From contig JAZQLQ010000008.1 in the NCBI GenBank assembly GCA_045542735.1, positions 62,001 through 126,000 of the forward strand: a stretch of DNA of 64,000 nucleotides. Direction: 5' to 3'. Shown piece after piece: positions 52,732 to 62,352 of this stretch. This DNA comes from UBA2882 sp045542735. GTDB taxonomy: Bacteria > Bacillota > Clostridia > Lachnospirales > Lachnospiraceae. The position numbers and the translations under genes were made by a program. Every line of letters begins with the position of its first letter. Positions within the stretch are counted from its first letter, which is position 1. The notes beneath the pieces are model-generated. The model saw only the letters and a program-made list of their open reading frames with translations, made no database searches and was not told where the DNA came from.

Positions 52732-53004
52732 GTTCGTGGACAATTGTCAGTTTGTGAAGTTCTCGGCATGGTATGCCCGCTAATCAGTCCGCACGACTCA
52801 TACAATTGGGCATTTTTGATGGAAAATCCAAATTTATGCCCAATATATTTGCTAACTATCAATTATTCAAAAGGCTTTTGTTTGTTATTGGGCATATATG
52901 AGCAATAACACAAAATATGCCCAAAGTTCGCTAAAACTTCAATTAATCGTACACTTTTAATTTCTTTAGAGAGCTGAAATTTTCGCGTGTTTTTCGTATT
53001 TCGT
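52732..53004. repeat. Gene-free stretch with paired ATTGGGCAT dyads
   Basis: No convincing gene. Two hairpins of the same design follow each other: ATTGGGCAT (52805-52813) with ATGCCCAAT (52836-52844), and ATTGGGCAT (52887-52895) with ATGCCCAA (52917-52924), 82 bases apart. A further GGCAT-ATGCC dyad lies at 52765-52777. The short open frames here have no ribosome binding site and no recognisable protein. Confidence 0.6.
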
Positions 53005-53652
53005 TTACATTTTTTCTTTTGAAGTAATTTTCTTTCTCCATAGATCCCCTATTCCTATACCACAGATGGAAACAATAATTCCTACCACCATATACATAAA
53101 ATTAGGAAAGCGGAAGGTGAAAGTTGCTGTACCCATCTCCTCTACAAATTCCGTGTAAGGAACTGTAAGAAATGTTATTGCTGCAGCAATAACACAAAAC
53201 CAGTTTCCTTTTCCCCAGTAATCATTTTTTGCCACAGTGACTGTTGCTACTAGCAAAAAAAGAGGTAATAATAACCATCTAAAAACAATGTCAAATTCTG
53301 ATGTCATAGGTCCCTTAGTTTGCAAAAAAACAATCATTGCTACAACCCATATGATAAAGTAAGTAGAAAACAATATAATCTTTCCTAAATTTCTCTTCGC
53401 CTTTACCGTGTTTGTACTCTCTTCCAAAAATTCTTGATAAGTCTGCTTCATTGATTTTTCCTCCTTAAGCAGGTGGTCAAGACTTACAGAATAGATGTCA
53501 CTCATTTTTATGACACTAATGATATCAGGATAAGACTTATTATTTTCCCAATTTGAGATAGTCTGCCTACTAACATCAAGCAACTCGGCCGCATTTTCTT
53601 GAGTTATTCCTTTTTCGTTTCGTGCCCTTTTGAGTTTGCTTCCTATTTCCAT
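53005..53652 (-). CDS. XRE-family membrane-bound regulator
   Basis: 215 residues. An N-terminal helix-turn-helix of the Cro/C1 type (RARNEKGITQENAAELLDVSRQTISNWEN) is followed by a linker and about five hydrophobic helices (from about residue 88). Such a protein would regulate from the membrane. It shares no operon with neighbours; the small membrane protein at 53914 is upstream on the same strand. RBS GAGGTGG. Confidence 0.85.
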   Translation of the reverse strand: MEIGSKLKRARNEKGITQENAAELLDVSRQTISNWENNKSYPDIISVIKMSDIYSVSLDHLLKEEKSMKQTYQEFLEESTNTVKAKRNLGKIILFSTYFIIWVVAMIVFLQTKGPMTSEFDIVFRWLLLPLFLLVATVTVAKNDYWGKGNWFCVIAAAITFLTVPYTEFVEEMGTATFTFRFPNFMYMVVGIIVSICGIGIGDLWRKKITSKEKM

Positions 53653-53913
53653 ATTCTATCCACCTCATTTTATTTTTCGCCTCTATTTGAAGCATACTCA
53701 ACATACAAAATTTCTGAATGTTTTTCTATCAATTTGCCTTTACATTACCAAGAATTTCTGTCAAAATCCTTTTACAATGCCCTAAAAACATCAATTCCAC
53801 TGTTGTACAAATTCAAATTTCTTCTCTATTACACCGCCATACCTTCAAACTCACCAGAAGTTTGAAAGTCGCATGAACCTATCACACAATACCTCATCGA
53901 TAAACTCAAATAT

Positions 53914-54225
53914 TCACACGCCACCGGTCATGGCAACATGTACAACGACAAGAAAGAATAGAAAAACAATAGAAACTATCGGTGCAATTACACAAAAGAC
54001 GATGCGCGAAACTTGTTTGTTCTTAATTGAAACTATAAGCGAAATCAGCCATAAAACCGGATGAACAGGTATAAAAAGATAGAAAAGTAAGGTAAATGCT
54101 GACAGTCCGGTAGGATTATCAATCAGAGCAATAGAGTCGCTAGATAAAAGTGTAAATAATACTACCAGTCCAAATAACCCCCATCTTATAATACAATCCC
54201 ATTTATAGACTACAAATATCTTCAT
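53914..54225 (-). CDS. Small hydrophobic membrane protein
   Basis: 103 residues with three hydrophobic segments (about 12-34, 42-66, 76-100), no recognised family. AAGGAGGTGACAGC gives a strong ribosome binding site before ATG 54225. Same strand as the XRE regulator, 261 bases upstream of it, so they may be co-regulated. A small TTCAAACT/AGTTTGAA dyad lies between them (53842-53864). Confidence 0.65.
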   Translation of the reverse strand: MKIFVVYKWDCIIRWGLFGLVVLFTLLSSDSIALIDNPTGLSAFTLLFYLFIPVHPVLWLISLIVSIKNKQVSRIVFCVIAPIVSIVFLFFLVVVHVAMTGGV

Positions 54226-54600
54226 GCTGTCACCTCCTTTTTATTCACCGTTAAATTTAACATTTTCCTCTACCTTATTTAACCATATCCCCCTCTCAAT
54301 CACAATATTTTTCAAGGAAAACAGGGAGCGGTTATTGCGTTTCTTCAAAAATCCTTTATCTGGCTAAATTTGTAGAAAAAATCCCCATTTTATTTCTAAT
54401 TATCTCCTAAACACTTATTTTTTCTGTCCTATGTAGAAAAATCTGCTAATGATTTTATCTAAATTGCTCTACGGCTTTACATAACACATATCTTTTTCTT
54501 CTAAATCTCCTGAAAACAGGTGTTTATGTAGAAAACTCGAATTTGAAATCGTTCTTTTTCTACAAAAAGTGCCATAATCATGCTTTTAGAAGAAAAAGAA
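54226..54600. repeat. Gene-free stretch with degenerate TGTAGAAAA repeats
   Basis: TGTAGAAAA occurs at 54371, 54432 and 54527 and inverted at 54555-54564 (TTTTTCTACA). Between them TCTCCT(A/G)AAA-type segments also recur. It looks like decayed repeats in AT-rich DNA upstream of the mgtE terminator. No promoter or gene could be supported in it. Confidence 0.4.
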
Positions 54601-54629
54601 GAAAAAACTCCCCGACCGAGGTCGGGAAG
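54601..54629 (-). terminator. Terminator after mgtE
   Basis: CTTCCCGACC / GGTCGGGGAG hairpin with a tight loop and a T6 run on the minus strand. Confidence 0.85.
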
Positions 54630-54710
54630 CCTACAAATCCACATTATGTCAACCGCAAAATCCAAGCAACAGATTTCACTCATTCTCCTCTTATTATCAC
54701 ACTCTAAAAC

Positions 54711-56066
54711 CTACAATCCCAGCATCACAGTTGCAATCTGGAAGTAAATAAGCAATGAAATGGCATCTACAATGGTTGTAATAAAAGGGCTTGCCATAAC
54801 TGCAGGGTCAAAGCCGATTTTCTTAGCGAGAATAGGAAGCATACTTCCCACTACTTTTGCCACAAATACGGTTACGACCAGGGACAAGGATACCACCGCT
54901 GCCACGGTCAGAGTCAAATGATCAATCCAAATAAATTTGACAAAACCGATAATCGCCAGTGTAATACCGCACAATACCGCAACACTGATTTCTTTCCATA
55001 AGACCTTGAGCGTATCACCAAATTCAATGTCATTTAAGGACAGACCACGGATGACCGTAACACTTGCCTGTCCGCCGGCATTTCCACCTGTACCCATAAG
55101 CATGGGGATAAAGGTAGTCAAAATTACATATGCACTTAATGCTTCCTCAAAGGATGAAATAATTTTTCCTGTAAAGGTAGCTGAAAGCATCAAGAGCACC
55201 AGCCAGGGAATACGGCTCTTCCACAGTTCGAAAACAGAGGTCCTCATATAGGGCTTATCACTGGATACGATAGCCGCCATTTTTTCCATATCTTCGGTGG
55301 CCTCTTCCTGTAAAATATCCACAACGTCATCGACGGTGATAATACCAACCAGACGATCTTCATTATCCACAACAGGCATGGCAGTAAAGTCGTATTTCTG
55401 GAACTGTCTTGCCACTTCCTCCTGGTCTGTCATGGTATGGATACTGATGACATTTTCATGCATGATATCGCCGATTTTTTCATCAGGCTCTTTTAACAGC
55501 AAATATCGCAGTGCAACAGTACCTTTCAGTTTTCGCTGATTATCCAATACATAACAGATATTACTGGTCTCTGAGTCCACACCGACTCTACGGATACGCT
55601 CAATAGCCTGTGCAACGGTATGTCGCTCCTTTAAATCAATAAACTCCACCGTCATCACACTTCCTGCAGAATCCTCAGGATAGCGCAACAAATGGTTGAT
55701 ATCGTTTCTGGTCTCAGAACTGGCGTTGGCAAGTAATTTTTTAACCACATTGGCAGGCATCTCTTCCAAAAGGTCCGTAGCATCGTCGGCCATCAGGTTA
55801 TCGATAATGCTGCCTGCTTCTTTTGCAGAAAGAGATGTAATAATCTCCTGCTGGATTTCCATGGGCAGATAGGAAAAAATATCCGCCGCCATATCTTTGG
55901 GAAGAATACGGAATACTTTTAATTTCTCATCTTCTTCCAACTCCTCAATCATGGATGCGATATCAGCTTCATTCTGATCGGTCATCCACTCTCTCAATTT
56001 TACATATTGCTTCTGATCCAAAAACTCTTTTAAGACTTCGAATCCGCCTTCCATTCTTTCTTCCAT
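54711..56066 (-). CDS. mgtE: Magnesium transporter MgtE
   Basis: 451 residues: an N-terminal superhelical domain (to about 130), two CBS domains (IMHENVISIHTMTDQEEVARQ and VGIITVDDVVDIL), a plug helix, and five membrane helices with GTGGNAGGQASVTVIRG, the MgtE signature. Cytoplasmic Mg gates the channel. ATG 56066 (GAGGTCAAG upstream) lies inside the 3' end of yigZ, overlapping it by 37 bases; ATG 56054 is a later alternative. The two genes are translationally linked. Confidence 0.95.
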   Translation of the reverse strand: MEERMEGGFEVLKEFLDQKQYVKLREWMTDQNEADIASMIEELEEDEKLKVFRILPKDMAADIFSYLPMEIQQEIITSLSAKEAGSIIDNLMADDATDLLEEMPANVVKKLLANASSETRNDINHLLRYPEDSAGSVMTVEFIDLKERHTVAQAIERIRRVGVDSETSNICYVLDNQRKLKGTVALRYLLLKEPDEKIGDIMHENVISIHTMTDQEEVARQFQKYDFTAMPVVDNEDRLVGIITVDDVVDILQEEATEDMEKMAAIVSSDKPYMRTSVFELWKSRIPWLVLLMLSATFTGKIISSFEEALSAYVILTTFIPMLMGTGGNAGGQASVTVIRGLSLNDIEFGDTLKVLWKEISVAVLCGITLAIIGFVKFIWIDHLTLTVAAVVSLSLVVTVFVAKVVGSMLPILAKKIGFDPAVMASPFITTIVDAISLLIYFQIATVMLGL

Positions 56067-56713
56067 ATCTTGACCTCACCTTCTATGTGGGCATAATACA
56101 CTTCTTCCGGATGATCCAACATCGTTTTTCCATTAGTTATGTCAACCAACTTTTCCTCCAGTGCTTTTTTACTTTCTGATGGTATCAGCAATTTCATAAC
56201 CACCTGTTCTTCATAGATATTATCTAAAATCTTCACACCATTGTTTGCAAAAAAATACTGTAGCTTTCCGATGTCATTATAATCTACTGTAATATCAGCG
56301 CTTATTCCCTTTTTCTTCTCAATGAGAATACTATTTGCTATTCCCTCTTTGACCGCTGCCTGGTATGCTCTCACCAAACCGCCGGTTCCCAATAATGTAC
56401 CGCCAAAATATCTTGTTACCACTACACATACATTTTTGATTCCTTCGTTTAAAAGAATCTCCAACATTGGTTTTCCTGCTGTTCCGGATGGCTCTCCATC
56501 ATCAGAAGAGTGCAGAATATCTACTGTGTCAGCAATGATATATGCGGAACAATTATGTCTGGCGTCCCAATATTTCTTTTTCATGGAAGTAACAAATTCC
56601 TCTGCTTCTTCCTTACTTGAAACAGCCGCCACCGTTGCGATAAACCGTGATTTCTTTTCAACCACTTCTCCTATACCGCCTCGATAAACGGACCTCTCTA
56701 TGTTGTCAGGCAT
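56030..56713 (-). CDS. YigZ/IMPACT family protein
   Basis: 227 residues. KKSRFIATVAAVSSKEEAEEF, HNCSAYIIAD and SDDGEPSGTAGKPML are the conserved UPF0029/IMPACT blocks; VVVTRYFGGTLLGTGGLVRAY follows. A translation-associated protein of unclear role. First of a pair with mgtE. RBS AGAGGTG. Confidence 0.92.
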   Translation of the reverse strand: MPDNIERSVYRGGIGEVVEKKSRFIATVAAVSSKEEAEEFVTSMKKKYWDARHNCSAYIIADTVDILHSSDDGEPSGTAGKPMLEILLNEGIKNVCVVVTRYFGGTLLGTGGLVRAYQAAVKEGIANSILIEKKKGISADITVDYNDIGKLQYFFANNGVKILDNIYEEQVVMKLLIPSESKKALEEKLVDITNGKTMLDHPEEVYYAHIEGEVKIWKKEWKADSKS

Positions 56714-56878
56714 ACATCATCACCTCTTTCCGTCTGTCATAAAAGATTTTCCTCTAGTATCTTACCACATGTGGGAATAAAAGTGTATCAATTTGTGAAC
56801 AATCCCAGATATGGAATAATTTACTTTATTTTAATCCCATATTTTGGTATAATGACGTATATTAGGGAGGCTTTGATT

Positions 56879-59590
56879 ATGAATTACAGTAAAAAAGGCA
56901 TTCGTAAGAAACAGCAACAATTAAATTCCAAATCAACCAAATTTGGCAAGATGTTTTTGCTGACTTTCTTAAAAGCATTTTTAATATGTTGTTTGGCTGC
57001 CGTGATTGTAGTCGGCTGTCTGGGCATCGGTATGTTTAAAGGTATTTTGGCATCCGCTCCCGACATTTCCAACCTGGATGTTACCCCTTCCGGTTACGCT
57101 ACCATCGTGTATGATGCAGAGGGCAAACAAATTACCAAACTGGTATCAACCAATTCCAACCGTAGTTATGTGGGTATGGCATCCATTCCCCAAGATCTGG
57201 CTGATGCTTTTGTTGCCATCGAGGATGAGCGTTTTTATGAGCACAACGGCATTGATATCAAGGGTATTGTCAGAGCCGGTGTGGAAGCAGTCAAAAATAA
57301 ATTCAACTTTACACAGGGTGCTTCTACCATTACACAGCAGTTATTAAAAAACAACGTGTTTGATGACTGGGTAACCGAACAAAATATGGTAAATAAATTC
57401 AAGCGTAAGTTCCAAGAGCAGTATCTTGCATTAGAGCTTGAAAAACGGATGTCCAAAGAAGAAATCCTGGAGCTTTATATGAACTCCATCAACTTGGGAC
57501 AGAATACTCTGGGTGTACAGGCCGCTTCCATGCGTTATTTCAATAAGCCCGTATCCCAGCTTACCTTATCCGAGTGTGCGGTTGTTGCAGCGATTACACA
57601 GAATCCGACCCGTTATAACCCCATATCCAATCCCGACAATAACGCAGAACGCCGTAAAAAGGTACTGAACAATATGTTGGAACAGGGCTATATCACACAG
57701 GAAGAATACGATACAGCCATGGCGGATAATGTCTATTCCCGTATTAAGAATGTAAATGAAACCATTGATAAAGATTCGGTTAACTCCTACTTTGTAGACG
57801 CCTTAATCGATCAGGTTATCAAGGACTTAATTGAAGAAAAGGGCTATAACGAGACACAAGCCTACAACCTGGTATACAGTGGTGGCTTGCAGATTTATTC
57901 CACCCAGGACCCTCACATTCAGGAAATCTGTGACAGCGTATATGAAAATGAGGAAAATTATCCTTCCAATGTAAAATGGTATTTGAATTATATCCTTACC
58001 ATCAAAAAAGCAAATGGCGAGTTTGAAAATCATAGTAATGAAATGTTTAAAGCTTACTATATGCAATCAAACTCTTCCTATAATCAATTGTATTCATCCC
58101 AGGATGATGCCTATGCAGATATCGAAGCATACAAAGAAGCCGTTATGGGATACGGTGATACTGTAGAAGCTGAGACCATCAGTCTGACACCTCAGCCTCA
58201 GGTATCCATTACCGTACAAGACCAGCACACAGGTTATGTAGTTGCTTTAGTGGGTGGCCGCGGTACCAAAGCTGCCAGCCGTACCTTAAACAGAGCAACC
58301 AACGTGACCAGACAGCCCGGTTCTACCTTTAAAATTGTTTCTACCTATGCTCCTGCACTGGATAGTGCCGGAAAGACACTGGCATCTGTACAAAATGACG
58401 CACCATACAATTATGCCAACGGCAGACCCGTATCCAACTGGTACGGCGATAGTTACAAAGGACTCTGCTCCTACCGTTATGGTATTGAACAATCCTTAAA
58501 TATTGTAGCTGTAAAGACCATTACCGATATTACTCCCCAATTGGGATTTGATTATCTGAAAAACTTTGGTTTTACTACTCTTGTTGAAAGACGAGAAATC
58601 ACCAATTCTGAGACCGGTGAAGTCCAGATTTATTCTGATATCCAGCAAGCTCTGTCTCTGGGTGGTCTGACAGATGGTGTTACCAATATGGAGTTAAACG
58701 GTTCTTATGCAACCATCGCCAATGGCGGAACCTATATTGAGCCTGCACTCTATTCACAGATTTTGGATCATGACGGCAATGTGTTATTAGATAGGACACA
58801 ACCTGAGACCAGACGTGTTATCAAAGAAACCACCGCATATCTGTTAACAGATGCCATGGTGGATGTTGTTACAAAAGGAACCGGTGGTTCCGTTAACTTT
58901 GGCGGAATGGCAATTGCCGGAAAAACCGGTACCACTACCGCATACCGCGATGTATGGTTTGCAGGTTATACACCTTATTACACTGCTACTACATGGACGG
59001 GATATGATAATAATGAAATATTAAACAGCAGCAACGGAGAGCGTAATCTATCCAAAAAGCTGTGGCGTGAAGTTATGAGCCAGATACATGCAGATTTGCC
59101 CAACGAGTCCTTTGAAAGACCCAGTGGTATTGTTACTGCTACCGTATGTAGTAAATCAGGCAAGCTTCCTATTGCAGGACTTTGCGATGCCAACGGATGC
59201 GCCGTGACAGAGTTATTTGCCGAAGGAACCATACCTACCGAATCCTGTGATGTACATTATCAGGGAAATGTATGTATGGCCACCGGACTTCCTGCATGTG
59301 CTACCTGTCCTTATAGAGTTCCCGGAGTCATTGAGATTCCTCCCGCTGAAGATGGCACTACCATTACAGCAGGTACACAATGTCCTCATACACCGGAATA
59401 TTATATCGCAAATCCCGGTGCAATGATTACAGACTCTCAGGCAGCCCAGCAAAATGCGATGAATGCCAATGCTGCTGCCCAGAATGCATTGTTACAACAG
59501 CAACAGCAGCAACAACAGATAACGGAACCTGTCCCGACAACACCATCCAATGACCCGACGGTTGTTGTCCCGGAAGTACCGACAGAATAA
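56879..59590 (+). CDS. Class A penicillin-binding protein (PBP1A)
   Basis: 903 residues from ATG 56879 (AGGGAGG upstream; the longer frame from 56771 lacks one). A membrane helix at about 25-52, the GT51 glycosyltransferase with catalytic EDERFYEHNGIDIKG and STITQQLLKN, and the transpeptidase with SxxK in GSTFKIV, SLN in EQSLNIVAVK and KTGTT. A C-terminal extension has many cysteines (CSKSGKLP, CDANGC, CATCPYR) and a polyglutamine run. It polymerises and crosslinks peptidoglycan outside the membrane. Single unit with terminator. Confidence 0.95.
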   Translation: MNYSKKGIRKKQQQLNSKSTKFGKMFLLTFLKAFLICCLAAVIVVGCLGIGMFKGILASAPDISNLDVTPSGYATIVYDAEGKQITKLVSTNSNRSYVGMASIPQDLADAFVAIEDERFYEHNGIDIKGIVRAGVEAVKNKFNFTQGASTITQQLLKNNVFDDWVTEQNMVNKFKRKFQEQYLALELEKRMSKEEILELYMNSINLGQNTLGVQAASMRYFNKPVSQLTLSECAVVAAITQNPTRYNPISNPDNNAERRKKVLNNMLEQGYITQEEYDTAMADNVYSRIKNVNETIDKDSVNSYFVDALIDQVIKDLIEEKGYNETQAYNLVYSGGLQIYSTQDPHIQEICDSVYENEENYPSNVKWYLNYILTIKKANGEFENHSNEMFKAYYMQSNSSYNQLYSSQDDAYADIEAYKEAVMGYGDTVEAETISLTPQPQVSITVQDQHTGYVVALVGGRGTKAASRTLNRATNVTRQPGSTFKIVSTYAPALDSAGKTLASVQNDAPYNYANGRPVSNWYGDSYKGLCSYRYGIEQSLNIVAVKTITDITPQLGFDYLKNFGFTTLVERREITNSETGEVQIYSDIQQALSLGGLTDGVTNMELNGSYATIANGGTYIEPALYSQILDHDGNVLLDRTQPETRRVIKETTAYLLTDAMVDVVTKGTGGSVNFGGMAIAGKTGTTTAYRDVWFAGYTPYYTATTWTGYDNNEILNSSNGERNLSKKLWREVMSQIHADLPNESFERPSGIVTATVCSKSGKLPIAGLCDANGCAVTELFAEGTIPTESCDVHYQGNVCMATGLPACATCPYRVPGVIEIPPAEDGTTITAGTQCPHTPEYYIANPGAMITDSQAAQQNAMNANAAAQNALLQQQQQQQQITEPVPTTPSNDPTVVVPEVPTE

Positions 59591-59602
59591 TTAGCAAACA
59601 TA

Positions 59603-59634
59603 AAAACAGCACTGAATCAAATCAGTGCTGTTTT
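59603..59634. terminator. Bidirectional terminator
   Basis: AAAACAGCACTGA / TCAGTGCTGTTTT, 13 pairs, 6-base loop, between the convergent PBP and 59641 genes. Confidence 0.88.
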
Positions 59635-59640
59635 TTAATT

Positions 59641-62352
59641 CTAATAAAATGCAATTTTTTCAATATCCGGTATTTGACCATCCAACATTATTTCTTCTAT
59701 CTCTGAATAATACCAGAACGGTGAACTTCCTACCGGAATCAGGTATGTGGTATATCCTTCTTCCTCAACTCCACAGCTTATTCGGAATTTGTATTCCTGT
59801 CCATCCACATCGCTACAAAAGCTTAGCATAAAGGTTTCATTGCTTTGGCACCCTCCCGCTGCAGTAATAACCACATAGGATACTTTCTCGCCTTCAAAAG
59901 CCCCTTCTGCTGCTTTCACAACATACCGTCCGCTTCCTTCTTGCATTTCGGTCCATTCTACATTTACATCCGGATAATACCCGGTAAACGAATCATCTTC
60001 CATCTGCTTTTCCCAAGTTTCCCCCCATGTGTAAGGCAGCATTCCCAGATGCTCTTTGTGACAATACAATCCCAAACTTTTTCTTCCTGCATCATCACCC
60101 AGTGCCTCAGCAAAGGTAGAATCTCCATCCAGCAGATAGACCACATCACCATAGGCATATGGCTCATAGCCCATATCCATCAGGCTCTCATAAAAATTCA
60201 TACTACGGAGACTGACCGGTGCAAGGTCAAACTGTATCAGCGGTGAAATCAAAATCAAGCGTGGTCTTTCTTCTTTTACAAGTGCAATTGCCTTTTCCTG
60301 CATTTTTGCATTACTGATATTATAAGCAGAAGTAAATGGTAATACACTTTCCTTATCCATAATTACATAATGGGAAATCTTATTCGTTAAATCCAAATAG
60401 GACTCATCGGTTAATTCCGCATCCAAAACTGCTTTCACATTTTTTAGACTATTTAAAGTATTGCCTTGAACAAAACCGGTACCAAGAGCCGGCATACCAA
60501 CACTTTCGCCCGATACAAATACAACCGGATCATCCATATCCTCTCCCATAATGGAGATTTCCTTGGATGCAGGAACATCTGCAACTGTTGTATATGCTCC
60601 CGTAAAGGTGATATCATGACGAATTAGCCACACACACAATACTGCAGATACTGCCAACAATCCCATACGGATTTGCTTATTCATATCCTTCTGTTCAAAC
60701 AGTTCTACCGACCATAGCAACATGAAAAATACGGAAAGCACCGCCAATCTGGCCCCTTCATCATATCTTACACATGCATAATTACTAATCACCAACAGAC
60801 AGGAAAACATGGTAACAAAAGCAGATTTTCCTTTTTTATAGCCGCACAATGCATAAATCAAAACAGCTATATACGGAAACACAATTGCAAAGGTATTAAT
60901 AAGCTGAAACTCATCTCCAAAAATTGCTGTTCCATTCACATATAATGTAGTCCCTGCATTTTCACTCAAGAAACGCAAAAGCTGTAAAAACCACGGGATA
61001 TAACAAATACCGATGACAAATAAAACACCGTAAAATCCAAAAAACTTCTTTTTATTTACAGACTCCCATGCCTTAAACTGCTTCAAGCGCGGAATCACAT
61101 CTTTTATGACCCTATACAATACCTCCGGTAAAAATGCCACCGCCATGGAACTGCCAATGGACACATTCCAAAAGATAGAAAGGATACACAGTAACACCCA
61201 CCACCACAGGAATCGCAGGCTGTCCTTCCTTACCTTTTCACTAAGTAAAATGATAAACGCTGTAAAAAACAGTACATATCGCACACCGGCTTTTTGCACC
61301 AGAAAAGGCATAAAAAGATATACGATAAAAAATGCCATATAGCGGTTTCTAAAGCATACTCCCATGGCAAGTGCCAGTACCGTTGCCATCATAATCCCTG
61401 CTACAAAAATCGCCGCATTCTGGGAAAAATACGTGCCATCAAAAAACACATAATTAATGACACTGTAAAAATAGTCGCACAATCCATGGATGGGGTCCAA
61501 GTCAAAATACGGAAGCTTGCCATATGACACCAATTGTTGCATCGGAAATGCCATCTCTCCATTGTGAAAGAAATCCACACTCAATATCCCCTCCGGACCT
61601 TGTGCCGCCCGTCCGATTGCCACTAAGATTAAAGAAGATAAATATACTCCCTGCTGTTTCTTCACACCGGCATATAATTGCCATCCAAAGAAACCGGCAA
61701 AAAACAAGAGACATACCCATTTCCATTTTCCGGAATAGAAAAGCTGAATCAAGCCTTCTTCCGCTTCAAACCGATAATAAAACTTATAGTAGCCCAAAAA
61801 CTGTAAGGGCAAACAAATCTGTGCCAGGATAAGAAGATAATCCACCTTGGTTTTATACTTTACTAAAAAAGCACAAACCACAACTATCCATATCCCTATT
61901 CCCACAAGTCCCAGCACATCCAATTGCTTTTGTCTATATGGAAACATACTAATCAAGGCAGTCTGAACAGTTCTGACAGATTCTATGCCAAGCAATATGG
62001 TGACGGTCACTTTTGCAACCGGCTTCTTTTCCATTGTCTCCGGTATATTTTTGTATTCACCCACTGCATTCTTTTGTAAAGAATGTTTGATTAACAAAAA
62101 AATGGCGAAATAGATAGGAATCAAGAGAAACATCAGATAAAACAACGTTAAGTCTCCCTGCTTGTTATAGCCGTCCCACACAGTGCCTCCCGCTACCATT
62201 TCTTCATATACCGGCTTTGACCCATATAATAGACCTTTACAAAGCCATAAAGTACCGCCTGTTGCAACTAAAGTAAAAAGGGCAGCAGCCAATGCTTCTA
62301 CCCCACTTTGTATTTGTAATTTTTGCCACAGTTTATGCAATCCATTATTCAT
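59641..62352 (-). CDS. Large polytopic membrane protein with extracellular C-domain
   Basis: 903 residues from ATG 62352, which overlaps the preceding gene's end by 8 bases (GGAG 7 bases upstream). About twelve hydrophobic helices fill the first 570 residues, and the last 330 are soluble and probably external. An acidic-His segment in the loop YFDLDPIHGLCDYFYS resembles the loops of GT-C glycosyltransferases (PMT/GT39 type), though I cannot confirm this. It is the second gene after a receiver-domain membrane protein and is probably involved in surface glycan modification. Family unproven. Confidence 0.6.
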   Translation of the reverse strand: MNNGLHKLWQKLQIQSGVEALAAALFTLVATGGTLWLCKGLLYGSKPVYEEMVAGGTVWDGYNKQGDLTLFYLMFLLIPIYFAIFLLIKHSLQKNAVGEYKNIPETMEKKPVAKVTVTILLGIESVRTVQTALISMFPYRQKQLDVLGLVGIGIWIVVVCAFLVKYKTKVDYLLILAQICLPLQFLGYYKFYYRFEAEEGLIQLFYSGKWKWVCLLFFAGFFGWQLYAGVKKQQGVYLSSLILVAIGRAAQGPEGILSVDFFHNGEMAFPMQQLVSYGKLPYFDLDPIHGLCDYFYSVINYVFFDGTYFSQNAAIFVAGIMMATVLALAMGVCFRNRYMAFFIVYLFMPFLVQKAGVRYVLFFTAFIILLSEKVRKDSLRFLWWWVLLCILSIFWNVSIGSSMAVAFLPEVLYRVIKDVIPRLKQFKAWESVNKKKFFGFYGVLFVIGICYIPWFLQLLRFLSENAGTTLYVNGTAIFGDEFQLINTFAIVFPYIAVLIYALCGYKKGKSAFVTMFSCLLVISNYACVRYDEGARLAVLSVFFMLLWSVELFEQKDMNKQIRMGLLAVSAVLCVWLIRHDITFTGAYTTVADVPASKEISIMGEDMDDPVVFVSGESVGMPALGTGFVQGNTLNSLKNVKAVLDAELTDESYLDLTNKISHYVIMDKESVLPFTSAYNISNAKMQEKAIALVKEERPRLILISPLIQFDLAPVSLRSMNFYESLMDMGYEPYAYGDVVYLLDGDSTFAEALGDDAGRKSLGLYCHKEHLGMLPYTWGETWEKQMEDDSFTGYYPDVNVEWTEMQEGSGRYVVKAAEGAFEGEKVSYVVITAAGGCQSNETFMLSFCSDVDGQEYKFRISCGVEEEGYTTYLIPVGSSPFWYYSEIEEIMLDGQIPDIEKIAFY

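Noticed and set aside
52693..52908. 71-residue plus-strand open frame after typA
   Set aside because: It begins within the typA terminator hairpin, has no ribosome binding site and codes no recognisable protein.
53842..53864. Terminator after the 53914 gene
   Set aside because: The TTCAAACT/AGTTTGAA stem has no T run after it on the minus strand.
54226..54600. TGTAGAAAA repeats as a CRISPR array
   Set aside because: Spacing is irregular (about 60 to 95 bases), units are short and degenerate and there are no cas genes.
4782..56147. GGTTKACATAA as sigma -35 elements
   Set aside because: Most copies lie deep inside genes with no -10 at the proper distance.
59463..59518. CAG/CAA repeat as a possible variable repeat
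   Set aside because: It codes an in-frame polyglutamine in the PBP C-terminal tail; copy changes would stay in frame, so it was left as part of that gene.
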